Shown here: positions 9,475-19,501 of the stretch, in pieces
Layout of the letters: each line of letters opens with the position of its first letter
Numbering within the stretch: position 1 is the stretch's first letter
Origin: Bacteroidota bacterium
Lineage (GTDB): Bacteria > Bacteroidota > Bacteroidia > Bacteroidales > CAIXZF01
Direction of reading: 5' to 3'
Assembly: GCA_022709385.1 (NCBI GenBank)
Contig: JAKLIX010000002.1
Location: forward strand, 108,535-172,534
Length of the DNA stretch: 64,000 nt
Program-made: the position numbers and the translations under genes
Notes under the pieces: model-generated
Database searches by the model: none
What the model was told of the DNA's origin: nothing
The model's input: only the letters and a program-made list of their open reading frames with translations

Positions 9475-9554
9475 AGAGACGCGATGAATCGCAAGAGACG
9501 CAATGAATCGCGGGAGACGCGATGAATCGCGGGAGACGCGATGAATCGCGTCTC
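9475..9554. repeat. Palindromic repeat array, locus 1 (four units)
   Basis: Four imperfect 19-21 bp units built on GAGACGCGATGAATCGC lie head to tail; the last closes into a near-perfect palindrome ending GCGTCTC. The same family occurs at 29251-29360 and 57526-57572. It fills the gap between two convergent genes. Confidence 0.9.
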
Positions 9555-9567
9555 AACACAGGGGGGG

Positions 9568-12500
9568 TCAGGGAATAATGATTTTCCGTACAATCCGGAT
9601 GCCGGTACCGCTCAAACGGACGAGGTATGGGGCCGGGTTGAGGTGCGGAAGGGCTATCCGGCAAGGCTGGCATGGATTATCCACGCGGGTGTCGAACACC
9701 AGCCGGCCGTATGCGTCCAGCAACTCAATCCTGATGGCAGAGGTTCCGGCCTTATCGGCCTGAAGCACAAGAAATCCGTCGAGGCAGTGAATGCCGATTT
9801 CTGAAGGCTCGCCCTGATCAATCCCCGTACAGGGATCCACGAAAAACTGCCGCTGGGCGGTATCTGTACAGTTGGTCAGCGGGTCAGTATATGTATATAC
9901 CAGGGTATGCAAGCCATTCCCCGCCATAGCGGGGGTAAACACTCCTGCGCTCACCGCATTGCCAGTGTACTGACCACCTGCCGGCTGACCACCGTTGAGC
10001 ATCACAGGCGACCAGTACTCGCAAAGCATCACAGTTCCACCCGGCCAGCTCACTGCCGGTTTGGCATGTACACTTACCACCCTCAAAGCCGAATCGGCGC
10101 AACCGGTGCTGATATCGGTCTTTTTGTATTTGACCGTAAACGATCCTATCCCGGATGAGGAAGTATAGAAAGATGAATTCATCACGCCCGTACCAGAATA
10201 AGTACCGCCGGCAGGCAAACCACCCGTCAGCGGAAAGGGCGGATCGCCCTGGCAAAGGTGAATGGTATCATCATCCCAGCTGACGACAGGCGCCTGTTTT
10301 ACCTGGAAAACCCTGTAGGTGCTTCCCCCGCAACCCGATACCGAACTGTCGACACTATAGTAAATATAGTGAAACCCCAGACCGGCCGCCGACGGATCAA
10401 ATATCCCGCCGCTTACGCCCGGTCCGCTGTAGGTTCCGCCGGGCGGTGTCGCACCCGCAAGCACAAATGGCGGCACATTATCGCAGATATTCAGATTCCC
10501 GCCCGGCCAGGTCACCGGGGCAGCCGGTAAGACATAAAACCTGACTGGTGTGGAATATGTTTCGAAGTTACATTGGTTGTTCCTGATCCTCAGTTTGTAG
10601 GTATAATTGTTCTGGGTCAGATACACCGGTGTAAAAACCATTTTATTGGTATTAAAGCAACACATCTGGGAAGTGTTGTATGTGAGGGCCGTATTGTTTT
10701 GGTACCAGTTATACGTATACGGGCCGACATTATTCACCACCATGAAGCTATCGACAGCGCCTTCGCAGACCGTGTCATCGGTGCTTTGCCAAAGGACTGA
10801 CGGCATGGAGACCACGCGTATCAAGGCACTGTCACTGTATGCGAATGCGGCCGGACTGCAACCGTCGGTCCGGCAGCGGTACCAGGTACTGTCGAGTGAA
10901 GGCTGGACATTGACGAAGCGCAGGAATCTTCCGTTGGGCACGATAACCCCTGCTTGTGCAAGCACGGGCACATAAGCGCCGTTCTGCCAGACCTCCCACT
11001 GGTACTGTGTTGCGGGGCTGCTGCTGTTGATGCTGATGGAATCCGTAACACCCTGGCAAAGGGTTTTGCCCAACGGCTGCTGGGTGATCTTGGGCCCGAC
11101 GGAAATCGTGCTTACATTGCTGTAAACACGGGGCGAACAGTAATCATGTATATAACAGCGCAGGCGGAAACCGTTCATTCCCGCAGTGATCAATGGAATT
11201 CTCATCTGGGAGTAATACGTGGATGTAGGATAGCCTGAGCTGTAGTTGAAGATTTCATAGTTCTTATCCCAGATGCTGATGTCTTTCCAACCCTGTCCGT
11301 TCATGGAGTCGATCTGCCAGCCTGCATACCAGCTGTACTGGAAATTATATTGAATTGAATTGGTGATCCACAGGTTAATTCTCAGGCTGTCGCCCGGGCA
11401 GGCCGAACGGTTGGGTATTGTACCGAGAATGACCGGGGCTGTCTGGTTGTTATGCACTACCAACAGGACACTATCCTTATTACTGCAGCCGTAAGGACTC
11501 ACAGCCTGCACTTTCAGCCAGTGTGTTCCGGTGGAATCGCCCAGCAGGGTGGCCAGGTTGTTAAATACATTGCTTACGATGTCGGGTGTTGTGATTACGT
11601 AATTGTTTAAAGGATCGCCCATATTGAAATCATAATGATCCCCCTGGCACAGGTGATAGCGCCAGATACCGTAATAGTTATCCTGTTTCGGGAGGGCGAT
11701 GAATGGTTTGGGTCGTGAAAACACGGTAACAGTGTCGGTCACCTTACATGCGTTGTGGGTTGCCGCAACGATATAGTTCGTGCTGACGGGCGGTTTGGCC
11801 CAGGGTGAAGCCAGGGTGTCATTGCTGAGGTAAACATCAGGCAGCCAGCTAAAGCTCGCCGATGGTTCATTGCAGGAAACGACAAGCAGCACACTGTCGC
11901 CCTGGCAGAATTCTACCGACTGGGGAGCCATCAGTGTGAGGCTGTGGTTGGTAAGTGAGACAGTCATTGTATCCGACATGGTACAGCCCTGATAGCTGCC
12001 GTAGAGGATATAGCTTCCCGGCATGGAAGGCTGGAGGGTTGGTGTTTTCGTTCCGTTCAGTGAAAAGCCGAGGTCGGGGAACCAGCCAAAGGCAATATTT
12101 GAAGGGTTGGTGCTGCCGCTGAGCTGGAGATTGGCCCCGCACAGGCCGCTTTTATCAGGTCCGGCCGATACAGTAAAGCTAGTGGTTGGTGCAGGAGTGA
12201 TAAAGCGGACGATAAAGGACTTCAGGTAACTGCTTGTGTTGTTCACCGTAAGCGGATACCATGACTGACTGCCTAAAAAACTGCCGAAAATCAGCTGTGC
12301 CCCGCTATTATCGATGGCAATCCCCTGGGGAAGGTATCCCGTCATGGAAGGACTGTTGTTTCCCCTGGCCCACAACAGGCTGCCATCAGCCGTGAACTGC
12401 GCATTGAATGCATCGAAACTGCCGCCGGTCTGGAGGGAGTATAAGGGGAAACCTCCCACATAGGGCTGGTTGCTGAACAATTCGCCGCATACGGCCACCC

Positions 12501-13626
12501 TGCCGCCATGGTAGGCCACATGATTGGCATACTCACTTGTGCCCTGCCCACCCATCACCTCTATCCATTCGCACTGTCCCAAACTGCTGATGCAGGCCAG
12601 GAATCCGCCATTGTCGGCACTGTAGGCAGTCTGGGGTTCGAGGTATGCCCTTCCTGCAATCTCCCCGCAAAGATACAGCCGGTCGCCCGCCCCGAGCGCC
12701 GCATCAAAGGGATACAAGCGTGTGCCACTGAAAAATTCGCCGGAGATCCGGCCCCAGATACAATGTCCGTCGAGCCCGCTGTACCTGGCATAAAACAGGG
12801 TCATATTGCCGCTTCCGGCCGGTATGGCAAATTGCTCATCGAAATATAAGGCTGAATTGGAGAAGGTAGTAATACCCGTTACAAAAACATTACCCACGCT
12901 GTCGGCGGTCACCGTCCTGGCAGCTTCATCCTGCTCGCTGCCGATGCCGACCAACCATTCCGTACCGCCGGCAGGGTTCAGTTTTAAGAGAAAAGCATCA
13001 TCCGACCAGGAATTCCATCCTCCGCGGTTCTGACAGACAAAGTCGCCAAGCTTAAATGCATTATCCTCATAGGCACCCACCACATATGCATTGCCGTTGA
13101 GATCAACCGTAATGTCAAAGCCTTTACAGTCGGCGCTCATCCAGTCACTCAGACGCTTCCACACCAGGTCGAGATCCGCATTGTATTTCGCTGCAAAAAA
13201 CCGCTGGCGCGAGGCAGTGGGAAGGGTGTCCGGTCCCATAAAGCCTCCGGTGAAATAGCCGGTGATGTAAACGCTGCCGTCCGGACCCACACTGATTTTA
13301 TAAGGATTGGTGTTTCCCGACATGACCACTTTCGCCTTAAGGACGTTGCCGGCAGCATCAAGAACCGCAAGGTAATAAGGATTGGAAAGGGACGGAAGTG
13401 TGATGGTATCCAACACAAGTGGCGCGTTGCCGTAGGAACCGAGTACGACAAAGTTCCCGTCAGGTGTCCTGGCCGCATCGGTGATCATGCAGTGGATCGC
13501 ATTCCCGCCAAGGGTCTTGATCCACTCCGCTTCTACACAATGCTGGGCCCGGACTGATCCGGGTGAAACAAACAGCAGATACACCGCCAGCAAGCATGTG
13601 CCTTTTGATATTAATGATCTTAACAT
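9568..13626 (-). CDS. Giant secreted T9SS cargo protein with propeller-like and Ig/PKD-like repeats
   Basis: From ATG 13626 the product has 1352 residues. An in-frame upstream start (13812) would add 62 residues before the signal peptide and is rejected. After the signal (cleavage near VRAQ), residues about 30-520 hold SBBP-like beta-propeller repeats (motifs such as GPDGSVYITGYF and DLNGNAYVVGAY). Tandem Ig/PKD-like and cell-adhesion-type domains follow (GPDKSGLCGANLQLSG; three related GGTYSGPGVSGG-type repeats late in the protein). The last ~70 residues form a type A Por secretion sorting domain (IELLDAYGRLVF ... YLVRLSGTGIRIVRKIIIP). The protein is predicted to be exported by T9SS and attached to or released from the surface. 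I see no enzymatic domain. Confidence 0.88.
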   Translation of the reverse strand: MLRSLISKGTCLLAVYLLFVSPGSVRAQHCVEAEWIKTLGGNAIHCMITDAARTPDGNFVVLGSYGNAPLVLDTITLPSLSNPYYLAVLDAAGNVLKAKVVMSGNTNPYKISVGPDGSVYITGYFTGGFMGPDTLPTASRQRFFAAKYNADLDLVWKRLSDWMSADCKGFDITVDLNGNAYVVGAYEDNAFKLGDFVCQNRGGWNSWSDDAFLLKLNPAGGTEWLVGIGSEQDEAARTVTADSVGNVFVTGITTFSNSALYFDEQFAIPAGSGNMTLFYARYSGLDGHCIWGRISGEFFSGTRLYPFDAALGAGDRLYLCGEIAGRAYLEPQTAYSADNGGFLACISSLGQCEWIEVMGGQGTSEYANHVAYHGGRVAVCGELFSNQPYVGGFPLYSLQTGGSFDAFNAQFTADGSLLWARGNNSPSMTGYLPQGIAIDNSGAQLIFGSFLGSQSWYPLTVNNTSSYLKSFIVRFITPAPTTSFTVSAGPDKSGLCGANLQLSGSTNPSNIAFGWFPDLGFSLNGTKTPTLQPSMPGSYILYGSYQGCTMSDTMTVSLTNHSLTLMAPQSVEFCQGDSVLLVVSCNEPSASFSWLPDVYLSNDTLASPWAKPPVSTNYIVAATHNACKVTDTVTVFSRPKPFIALPKQDNYYGIWRYHLCQGDHYDFNMGDPLNNYVITTPDIVSNVFNNLATLLGDSTGTHWLKVQAVSPYGCSNKDSVLLVVHNNQTAPVILGTIPNRSACPGDSLRINLWITNSIQYNFQYSWYAGWQIDSMNGQGWKDISIWDKNYEIFNYSSGYPTSTYYSQMRIPLITAGMNGFRLRCYIHDYCSPRVYSNVSTISVGPKITQQPLGKTLCQGVTDSISINSSSPATQYQWEVWQNGAYVPVLAQAGVIVPNGRFLRFVNVQPSLDSTWYRCRTDGCSPAAFAYSDSALIRVVSMPSVLWQSTDDTVCEGAVDSFMVVNNVGPYTYNWYQNNTALTYNTSQMCCFNTNKMVFTPVYLTQNNYTYKLRIRNNQCNFETYSTPVRFYVLPAAPVTWPGGNLNICDNVPPFVLAGATPPGGTYSGPGVSGGIFDPSAAGLGFHYIYYSVDSSVSGCGGSTYRVFQVKQAPVVSWDDDTIHLCQGDPPFPLTGGLPAGGTYSGTGVMNSSFYTSSSGIGSFTVKYKKTDISTGCADSALRVVSVHAKPAVSWPGGTVMLCEYWSPVMLNGGQPAGGQYTGNAVSAGVFTPAMAGNGLHTLVYTYTDPLTNCTDTAQRQFFVDPCTGIDQGEPSEIGIHCLDGFLVLQADKAGTSAIRIELLDAYGRLVFDTRVDNPCQPCRIALPHLNPAPYLVRLSGTGIRIVRKIIIP

Positions 13627-13688
13627 ATTAACATAGAAATAAAAGGGTGAGCCTTCTGCCATGAACCGAAATTGCAGCAAAAGGGCCA

Positions 13689-13696
13689 CAAAATTA
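13689..13696 (-). promoter_or_regulatory. Possible -7 box for the giant T9SS gene
   Basis: The minus strand reads TAATTTTG, matching the Bacteroidota TAnnTTTG consensus, about 63 bases upstream of the start at 13626. No clear -33 TTTG is seen at 19-21 bp spacing. Confidence 0.3.
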
Positions 13697-13824
13697 CAGA
13701 AATCTGAGTTGATTCCCGGAAAAATTACGAGTTTTGCAGTAATCAAGATCAGCCCATTACCGGCCCATTGTCCGTAAACCATTGCAACCCGGGTGATGAT
13801 GAGCGATCGCATCCTTTAGCAAAC

Positions 13825-15201
13825 ATGAGCAGAATCAAACAAGTGCTGCTGATCCTTACCGGAGGTTTCATCCTTTGTTTCTGGGCCTTTTACAACCACT
13901 ACCCCATCACCTTCTGGGATACGGGTGCTTATCTTTACGCCGGTTATCATAATGCCGTACCCCTCGACAGGCCCATCATTTACGGCCTTTTCCTCCGGCA
14001 TGTATCCATGGCCGATTCGCTCTGGCTGGTGGTGCTTGCCCAGGGACTCATCGTTTCCCTCCTGGTCTATTATTACTTCTATTACCTGACTGCCTCACGC
14101 TTCAGGGGAACCTTTTTCCTGTTCTATATTTTCCTGCTTACTTTCCTTACAGGCGCTTCCTTTACGGTCAGCACCCTGATGCCAGACATTTTCACTTCCG
14201 TTGCCCTGTTGTCTCTCGGACTTCTGCTCATGGTCAGACAAATGAAGATCAGAGATTTAATCATCATTTGTTTTCTTTTCGTGCTGGGAATTAGCGTTCA
14301 TAATTCCCATATCATGATCGTGTTCACAGTCCTGTTCGTGATCAGCATCCTATGGCTGTTCAGAAAGTTTCGGCTCAAACTGGAATTTCTAAGCACCAAA
14401 AAGCTCATAATCAGCTGGATACTACTTTTTTGTGCCACGGGCGGGGTTTCACTGACACATCATGCGCTTGGCAAGACCTGGGCAATTTCCAGGGGTACGC
14501 ACATGTTCATGATGGCCCGCCTGGCCGACCTCGGCATCCTGCAGGATTATCTTCAGAAAAACTGCTGGTATAAAGATTACAGGATCTGCGCATACAAGGA
14601 CGAAATCCCCTGGGATTTTCTCTGGGATGCCGAAAAGAGCCCGGTTTACAAAACAGGAGGATGGGAAGCCAACAGACTGGAATACAACGCGATCATACAG
14701 AATATCTTTCGCCAGCCGGAATACACGAAAATCTTTATCAGCAGGTCTTTTGAATCCTCTTTCAAGCTTTTCTTTTCCTTTGACACCGGGGAAATGCCGA
14801 AGCAGTACGAAGGGACCAACACCTTCACGATGATTCAAAAGAAATTCGGCATGCAGGTAAAGGAATATTTCAGTGCCAGACAATGCAATACCGGTATCGA
14901 TTTCACATTCGTCAACAAGCTGCAGCTGCTGCTGTTATCGTTCGGTTTTTTCGCCCTGATATGCCTGCTTTTCTCTGGGATAACGCTTAAACACCGGTTC
15001 CTGATTGCTTTCATACTGGGATCGTTGTATATCAACGCCCTGATATGTGCCGCCTTCTCCGGTGTTTTTGACCGTTATCAAAGCCGGATCGCATGGATGT
15101 TATTGCTGCCTTTAATGTTGATGCTAGCCGATCCTTCTCTGACGGAAACATTTTTCAGAAGAGTCAAGACTTTTTTCATCAAATTACCTGTCCATGAATG
15201 A
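13825..15201 (+). CDS. Multi-pass membrane protein, GT-C glycosyltransferase-like
   Basis: From ATG 13825 the product has 458 residues with about 10 hydrophobic segments; an upstream in-frame ATG (13768) would add a polar leader and is rejected. After the first helix comes an acidic loop, FWDTGAYLYAGY, in the place where GT-C lipid-sugar transferases carry a catalytic Asp. The gene overlaps a family 2 glycosyltransferase gene by 8 bases, so the pair is probably an operon acting on a polyprenyl-phosphate sugar and a surface glycan. The GT-C assignment rests on topology and the Asp loop only. Confidence 0.6.
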   Translation: MSRIKQVLLILTGGFILCFWAFYNHYPITFWDTGAYLYAGYHNAVPLDRPIIYGLFLRHVSMADSLWLVVLAQGLIVSLLVYYYFYYLTASRFRGTFFLFYIFLLTFLTGASFTVSTLMPDIFTSVALLSLGLLLMVRQMKIRDLIIICFLFVLGISVHNSHIMIVFTVLFVISILWLFRKFRLKLEFLSTKKLIISWILLFCATGGVSLTHHALGKTWAISRGTHMFMMARLADLGILQDYLQKNCWYKDYRICAYKDEIPWDFLWDAEKSPVYKTGGWEANRLEYNAIIQNIFRQPEYTKIFISRSFESSFKLFFSFDTGEMPKQYEGTNTFTMIQKKFGMQVKEYFSARQCNTGIDFTFVNKLQLLLLSFGFFALICLLFSGITLKHRFLIAFILGSLYINALICAAFSGVFDRYQSRIAWMLLLPLMLMLADPSLTETFFRRVKTFFIKLPVHE

Positions 15202-16354
15202 AGCATCCCCCGAACTGAGCATCCTGATGCCCTGCCTGAACGAGGAACTGACCCTGGCTACCTGCATCACCAAAGCGAAAACTTACCTCGATACGGCAAA
15301 AGTGAACGGAGAGATCGTGATCGCCGATAACGGCAGTACCGACCGGTCGATTGAGATTGCTGAGTCACTGGGAGCAAGGGTGGTACATGTGGCCGAAAAA
15401 GGTTATGGAAGCGCCTTGCTGAACGGTATCAAAGCCGCCAGAGGAAAATACGTCATCATGGGAGATTCTGACGACAGCTATGATTTCCTCCACCTCGGCC
15501 CTTACGTGGAGAAATTGCGGGAAGGCAACGACCTTGTCATGGGTAACCGTTTCAAAGGGGGCATTGCCAAAGGAGCCATGCCGTTTTTACACCGCTACCT
15601 GGGAAATCCTGTCCTTTCCTTTACCGGCCGTCTCTTTTTCAATATCAGGGTTCGCGATTTTCACTGCGGCCTGCGCGGATTCAACAGGGAACGCATCCTG
15701 AGTACAGGACTCTGCACTACAGGAATGGAATTCGCCTCGGAGATGGTGGTGAAGTCAGCACTTAATGGTCTGAAAATTACCGAAGTGCCTACTACTTTAA
15801 AGAAAGACGGCCGCGACCGCCCTCCTCACCTCAATACCTGGCGCGACGGCTGGCGTCACCTTCGCTTCCTGCTTATTTACAGCCCCCGCTGGCTCTTTTT
15901 TATCCCCGGACTGATATTCCTGCTGGCCGGAAGCCTGCTGAGCCTCCTCCTGATGATCAAACCCATCCACCTGAAAAGCATCGAACTGGATGTCCATACC
16001 CTTTTGTATGCCGGCAGCAGCATCTTCATCGGCTTACAGTTTATCTTTTTCTACGCCATTGCCAAGGTTTACGGAGGTATCCACCATCTGTTGCCCAGGG
16101 ACAGGCATTTTTATTTCTGGACCCGTTTGCTGAGTCTCGAGAAATGCATCCTTGCCGGTGCGATCTTTATCCTTGCCGCACTGATACTCACCATCTGGGT
16201 GCTTTTACACTGGTACCGGACCGGTTTCGGTCACCTCAATCCCTCCGATACCTTCCGGATGGTCATTCCCGCCGTCTTCTCCCTGATCTTTGGCTTACAG
16301 CTGATACAGAACAGCTTCTTTATCAGCATCCTGATGATCAGGACTAAGGACTGA
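15194..16354 (+). CDS. Family 2 glycosyltransferase with C-terminal membrane helices (dolichyl/undecaprenyl-P type)
   Basis: The 386-residue protein has a GT-A domain (about 8-230) with ILMPCLNEE, the nucleotide-binding ADNGSTDRS and the metal-binding acidic stretch GDSDDSYDF. Then come about four membrane helices (230-380). This layout matches polyprenyl-phosphate sugar synthases of the DPM1/GtrB group, which load a sugar from a nucleotide donor onto a lipid carrier. Its start overlaps the preceding membrane protein gene, a pairing that fits a lipid-sugar supplier and a GT-C user. A short hairpin follows the stop. Confidence 0.85.
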   Translation: MNEASPELSILMPCLNEELTLATCITKAKTYLDTAKVNGEIVIADNGSTDRSIEIAESLGARVVHVAEKGYGSALLNGIKAARGKYVIMGDSDDSYDFLHLGPYVEKLREGNDLVMGNRFKGGIAKGAMPFLHRYLGNPVLSFTGRLFFNIRVRDFHCGLRGFNRERILSTGLCTTGMEFASEMVVKSALNGLKITEVPTTLKKDGRDRPPHLNTWRDGWRHLRFLLIYSPRWLFFIPGLIFLLAGSLLSLLLMIKPIHLKSIELDVHTLLYAGSSIFIGLQFIFFYAIAKVYGGIHHLLPRDRHFYFWTRLLSLEKCILAGAIFILAALILTIWVLLHWYRTGFGHLNPSDTFRMVIPAVFSLIFGLQLIQNSFFISILMIRTKD

Positions 16355-16361
16355 GCCGGCA

Positions 16362-16382
16362 GTGCCTGCCACAGGCAGTTTT
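16362..16382 (+). terminator. Weak hairpin with T run
   Basis: A short stem (CTGCC 16366-16370, GGCAG 16374-16378; an alternative pairing is TGCCTG/CAGGCA) is followed by TTTT, 8 bases after the glycosyltransferase stop. It is plausible as a weak terminator. Confidence 0.45.
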
Positions 16383-16458
16383 GACGCCTGAACGGAAACA
16401 ATCTCACACATTTTATCATTTGTTAACAAACAAGCGGTTAATCAGCTTGTTATATAGC

Positions 16459-16466
16459 TACATTTG
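16459..16466 (+). promoter_or_regulatory. Probable -7 box upstream of the EF-G gene
   Basis: TACATTTG matches the Bacteroidota TAnnTTTG element and leaves a leader of about 43 bases to the ATG at 16516. The -33 element is not a good match at 19-21 bp spacing. Confidence 0.4.
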
Positions 16467-16515
16467 CAGCCCGTAAAAAAGTTTACCATTTTTCAGATCA
16501 AGCACATCATTCACC

Positions 16516-18588
16516 ATGCCATTACGCAAACTCAGAAATATAGGGATAGCCGCGCACATTGACGCAGGCAAGACCACGGTTACCGAAAGGATCCTATTTT
16601 TCACCGGCAGCAGCCGGAAGATAGGAGAAGTCCACGACGGCCAGGCCACCATGGACTTCATGAAGCAGGAACAGGAACGCGGCATCACCATTGCTTCCGC
16701 AGCCATTACCTGCCAATGGAATGATTTCCAGATCAATATCATTGACACTCCCGGACATGTCGATTTCACCATAGAGGTGGAACGTTCCCTGCGTGTAATT
16801 GACGGGATGGTGGCGCTGTTCTGTGCCGTGGGAGGGGTGGAGCCCCAGAGCGAGACCGTCTGGAACCAGGCCCACCGCTATAAAGTACCCCGTATTGCCT
16901 TTGTCAATAAGATGGACAGAACAGGCGCAGACTTTCCGGAAGTAGTCAGGCAAATGAATGAGAACCTCGATGCCAATGCAGTACCTTTCCAGTTGCCTCT
17001 CGGTTCTGAGGAGGACTTTCGCGGTATGATAGACCTGGTGGAAGGAAAGGCTTATGAATTCAGGGAATTTGAAAGGCTTGAAGTACCTGTTCCGGCGGAA
17101 TACCAGGAACAGCTGACTGCCGGGAAAGCCCTGATCGTGGAAAAAGTGGCCGAGGTTAACGACAAGGTGATGGAACTTTTTCTGGAAGACCAGGAAGTGC
17201 CGGTGGAACTGCTGAAGAAGGCAGCCCGGGAAGCCACGCTGAAACTGATGATCACCCCGGTATTCTGTGGTGCGGCTTACAAGAACAAAGGCGTACAGTT
17301 GCTGCTGGATGCCGTGACCGACTATCTCCCCTCCCCGCTTGACATTGGCGCTGTCGTGGGAACCGACATCGACGATCCGGAAAAGACCCACAGCCGCTGT
17401 CCGTCGGAGAAATCAGCTTTCTCTGCCCTGGCCTTTAAGCTGATCCATGATCCTTACGTGGGGCAGCAGACTTTCATCCGTATCTATTCGGGAAAGCTGA
17501 GCAGCGGCATGCCCTTGCTGAACACCAAGCGCAACAAGCAGGAACGGACGGGCCGTATCCTCCGTATCCATGCCAAGGACAGGGAAGAGATACAGGAAGC
17601 CGGTCCGGGCGAGATTGTAGCCCTGATCGGGATGAAGTACACCAAGACCGGAGACACCCTTTGCGATGTAAACCACCCTGTGTTACTCGAATCCATCAAT
17701 GTACCGCCCTCGGTCATCGAGCTGAAGGTAAACCCGAAGACCCGCAAAGACCAGGAAAAGCTTGGTGAAGCCCTGCATAAGCTGTCGAATGAAGATCCTT
17801 CCTTTGGCGTCCGTTTCGATGATGAAACCGAGGAAACCATCATTTCCGGTATGGGAGAGCTTCACCTGGAGATCATGGTGGACCGTTTGCTGCACGAGTT
17901 CAACATGGAAGTGAACGTGGGAGAGCCTGCGGTAGCTTACAGGGAAACCATCACCGCCGAAGCCGATGAAGACTACCGCCATGCCAAGCAATCCGGCGGC
18001 AAGGGACAGTTTGCCCAGACCTATATCCGCATCGAACCCAATGAAGACAAAGGGTATGAGTTCGTTGACCGTATCAAGGGCGGGAATATTCCTGCGGAGT
18101 TCATCCCTTCAGTGGACAAAGGAATAAAAAAGACCCTTGACAAAGGGGTACTTGCCGGATTTCCGGTTGTGGATGTGAAAGTGGTGCTGCACGACGGAAA
18201 ATACCACCCGGTGGATTCCTCCGACATGGCCTTTCAGACCTGTGCAAGCATCTGTTTTAAGAATGCTTTCCTGAAAGCGAATCCCATCCTGCTGGAACCT
18301 GTCATGAAGATCGAGGTAAACACCCCGGATGAATACATCGGCGATATTGTCGGCAACCTTAACCGGAGAAGAGGAAAAATTGAGTCTATGCGGCGCCACA
18401 GAAAGGGATCGCAAAAGTTGGTCGGACTGGTACCCCTGAGCGAGATGTTCGGTTATGCCACCGCCCTGAGGAACCTGTCGAGCGGTCGGGCCAACTACTC
18501 CATGGATTTCTTCAAATACCTTCCGGTACCCAAAGCCATCCAGGATGAGGTGCTGAAGAAGGTAAAGAAACAGGAAAGGCAGGGCTGA
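16516..18588 (+). CDS. fusA: Elongation factor G (stand-alone copy)
   Basis: The 690-residue translational GTPase has all G motifs: [10 protein letters not shown] (G1), RGITI (G2), DTPGHVDF (G3), NKMD (G4). The usual EF-G domains II-V follow ([14 protein letters not shown] and the C-terminal RRGKIESM region). EF-G moves tRNA-mRNA through the ribosome after peptide transfer and helps recycling. Switch motifs look canonical, so GTPase activity is expected. It is not in an rpsL-rpsG-tuf setting; its neighbours are a glycosyltransferase and a methyltransferase. It may therefore be a second EF-G paralogue, as many Bacteroidota have more than one, but the other copy would lie outside the window. 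Confidence 0.95.
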   Translation: MPLRKLRNIGIAAHIDAGKTTVTERILFFTGSSRKIGEVHDGQATMDFMKQEQERGITIASAAITCQWNDFQINIIDTPGHVDFTIEVERSLRVIDGMVALFCAVGGVEPQSETVWNQAHRYKVPRIAFVNKMDRTGADFPEVVRQMNENLDANAVPFQLPLGSEEDFRGMIDLVEGKAYEFREFERLEVPVPAEYQEQLTAGKALIVEKVAEVNDKVMELFLEDQEVPVELLKKAAREATLKLMITPVFCGAAYKNKGVQLLLDAVTDYLPSPLDIGAVVGTDIDDPEKTHSRCPSEKSAFSALAFKLIHDPYVGQQTFIRIYSGKLSSGMPLLNTKRNKQERTGRILRIHAKDREEIQEAGPGEIVALIGMKYTKTGDTLCDVNHPVLLESINVPPSVIELKVNPKTRKDQEKLGEALHKLSNEDPSFGVRFDDETEETIISGMGELHLEIMVDRLLHEFNMEVNVGEPAVAYRETITAEADEDYRHAKQSGGKGQFAQTYIRIEPNEDKGYEFVDRIKGGNIPAEFIPSVDKGIKKTLDKGVLAGFPVVDVKVVLHDGKYHPVDSSDMAFQTCASICFKNAFLKANPILLEPVMKIEVNTPDEYIGDIVGNLNRRRGKIESMRRHRKGSQKLVGLVPLSEMFGYATALRNLSSGRANYSMDFFKYLPVPKAIQDEVLKKVKKQERQG

Positions 18589-18598
18589 TTCCCTTTTT

Positions 18599-18652
18599 GG
18601 GCTGAAGCCCGGAAACTCTCCTGCCCCCTGGCCCGTCAGCTGAAGCTGACGG
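18599..18652. repeat. Two adjacent perfect hairpins after fusA
   Basis: GGGCTGAAGCCC (18599-18610) and CCGTCAGC-TGAA-GCTGACGG (18633-18652) are short palindromes 22 bases apart, directly after the EF-G stop and ahead of a convergent gene end. No T run follows. They may act as a bidirectional transcript end or be copies of dispersed palindromes. Confidence 0.6.
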
Positions 18653-18721
18653 CAATGATCAAGATTTCACACTCAAAATCATTCAGCATTACTCAAATTC
18701 GTGCCCGGATTCAAATCCCTG

Positions 18722-19456
18722 TCAGCATGGCTTTTTAATGATCAGAAGGGTAAAATTCAGGGGATGTAAACGGGCCGGTATTTTTATCAGACCGGGAAAG
18801 CTCCCGCCAAGGGGATCTATCCGGCCAGTCAGACGGAGGGGAACAACTTCAAAATCATCGTCAGAGACCCTGAATACCGACTTCACATGCTTTTTGAACA
18901 AGCTGAGGTTATAGAAAAAAATCATAGAAACGCCAAAACGTCCCAGTATCCACAGTGTAAGCTGAAACAGGGATGCCTGAATCCGGTAGGCGGACTTTGA
19001 CAACAGACCCTCTATGATCACCAGGCTGCCGCCAGGGCGGAGTTTTTGAAAGGACGAACGAAGTATGCTGTCCAGGGTGTCGATGGATTCACTTAAGGAA
19101 GCGCCATGAATATGATGAAGAACCAGTTGAAACACAATAATGTCGACAGAAGCATCCGCCACGATATTCATGTTTCTTGCATCACCGACCAGTTTCTCTA
19201 TTCCGGGATCGGTGATACACTTCATCATGGCGGGCGAAATATCCATGGCGATGATCCTGCGGGGAAGCCGTGTATCATAGGAAAATTTACCTCCGTTTCC
19301 CACGTCCAATACATCGCGGCCCTTAACAATCTGATCAAGCCGTTCCTGGATCAGGTCATACATCATGCTCCATGTATCAGCCGCGCTCTGATATTTATCA
19401 GAAATCCCCTCAAAATGCTGATGTTCCCTGGTTTTTTTCATTCCTAAGCAGGACAT
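18722..19456 (-). CDS. Class I SAM-dependent methyltransferase
   Basis: The 244-residue protein has a Rossmann methyltransferase core: motif I VLDVGNGGKF (about 55-64; Asn stands where Cys is usual), motif II acidic end IIAMDISPAMM, then VGDARNMNIVADASVDIIV and the post-motif LVLHHIHG. It resembles methyltransferase-11/UbiE-type enzymes. The C-terminal half is partly hydrophobic (around ASLFQLTLWILGRFGVSMIFF), suggesting membrane proximity or a lipid substrate. An alternative ATG exists at 19441. The substrate is unknown. Confidence 0.82.
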   Translation of the reverse strand: MSCLGMKKTREHQHFEGISDKYQSAADTWSMMYDLIQERLDQIVKGRDVLDVGNGGKFSYDTRLPRRIIAMDISPAMMKCITDPGIEKLVGDARNMNIVADASVDIIVFQLVLHHIHGASLSESIDTLDSILRSSFQKLRPGGSLVIIEGLLSKSAYRIQASLFQLTLWILGRFGVSMIFFYNLSLFKKHVKSVFRVSDDDFEVVPLRLTGRIDPLGGSFPGLIKIPARLHPLNFTLLIIKKPC

Positions 19457-19501
19457 TTTCCTTTTACTTTTTTGCTGCCTGCCGGCTCCGTTCCAATATC
19501 T

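Noticed and set aside
9475-9554. CRISPR array
   Set aside because: Units are contiguous 19-21 bp palindromes without unique spacers, and no cas genes are nearby.
13627-13812. N-terminal 62-codon extension of the giant T9SS gene
   Set aside because: A proper signal peptide begins at 13626, and the extension contains unrelated hydrophobic stretches and a predicted promoter element.
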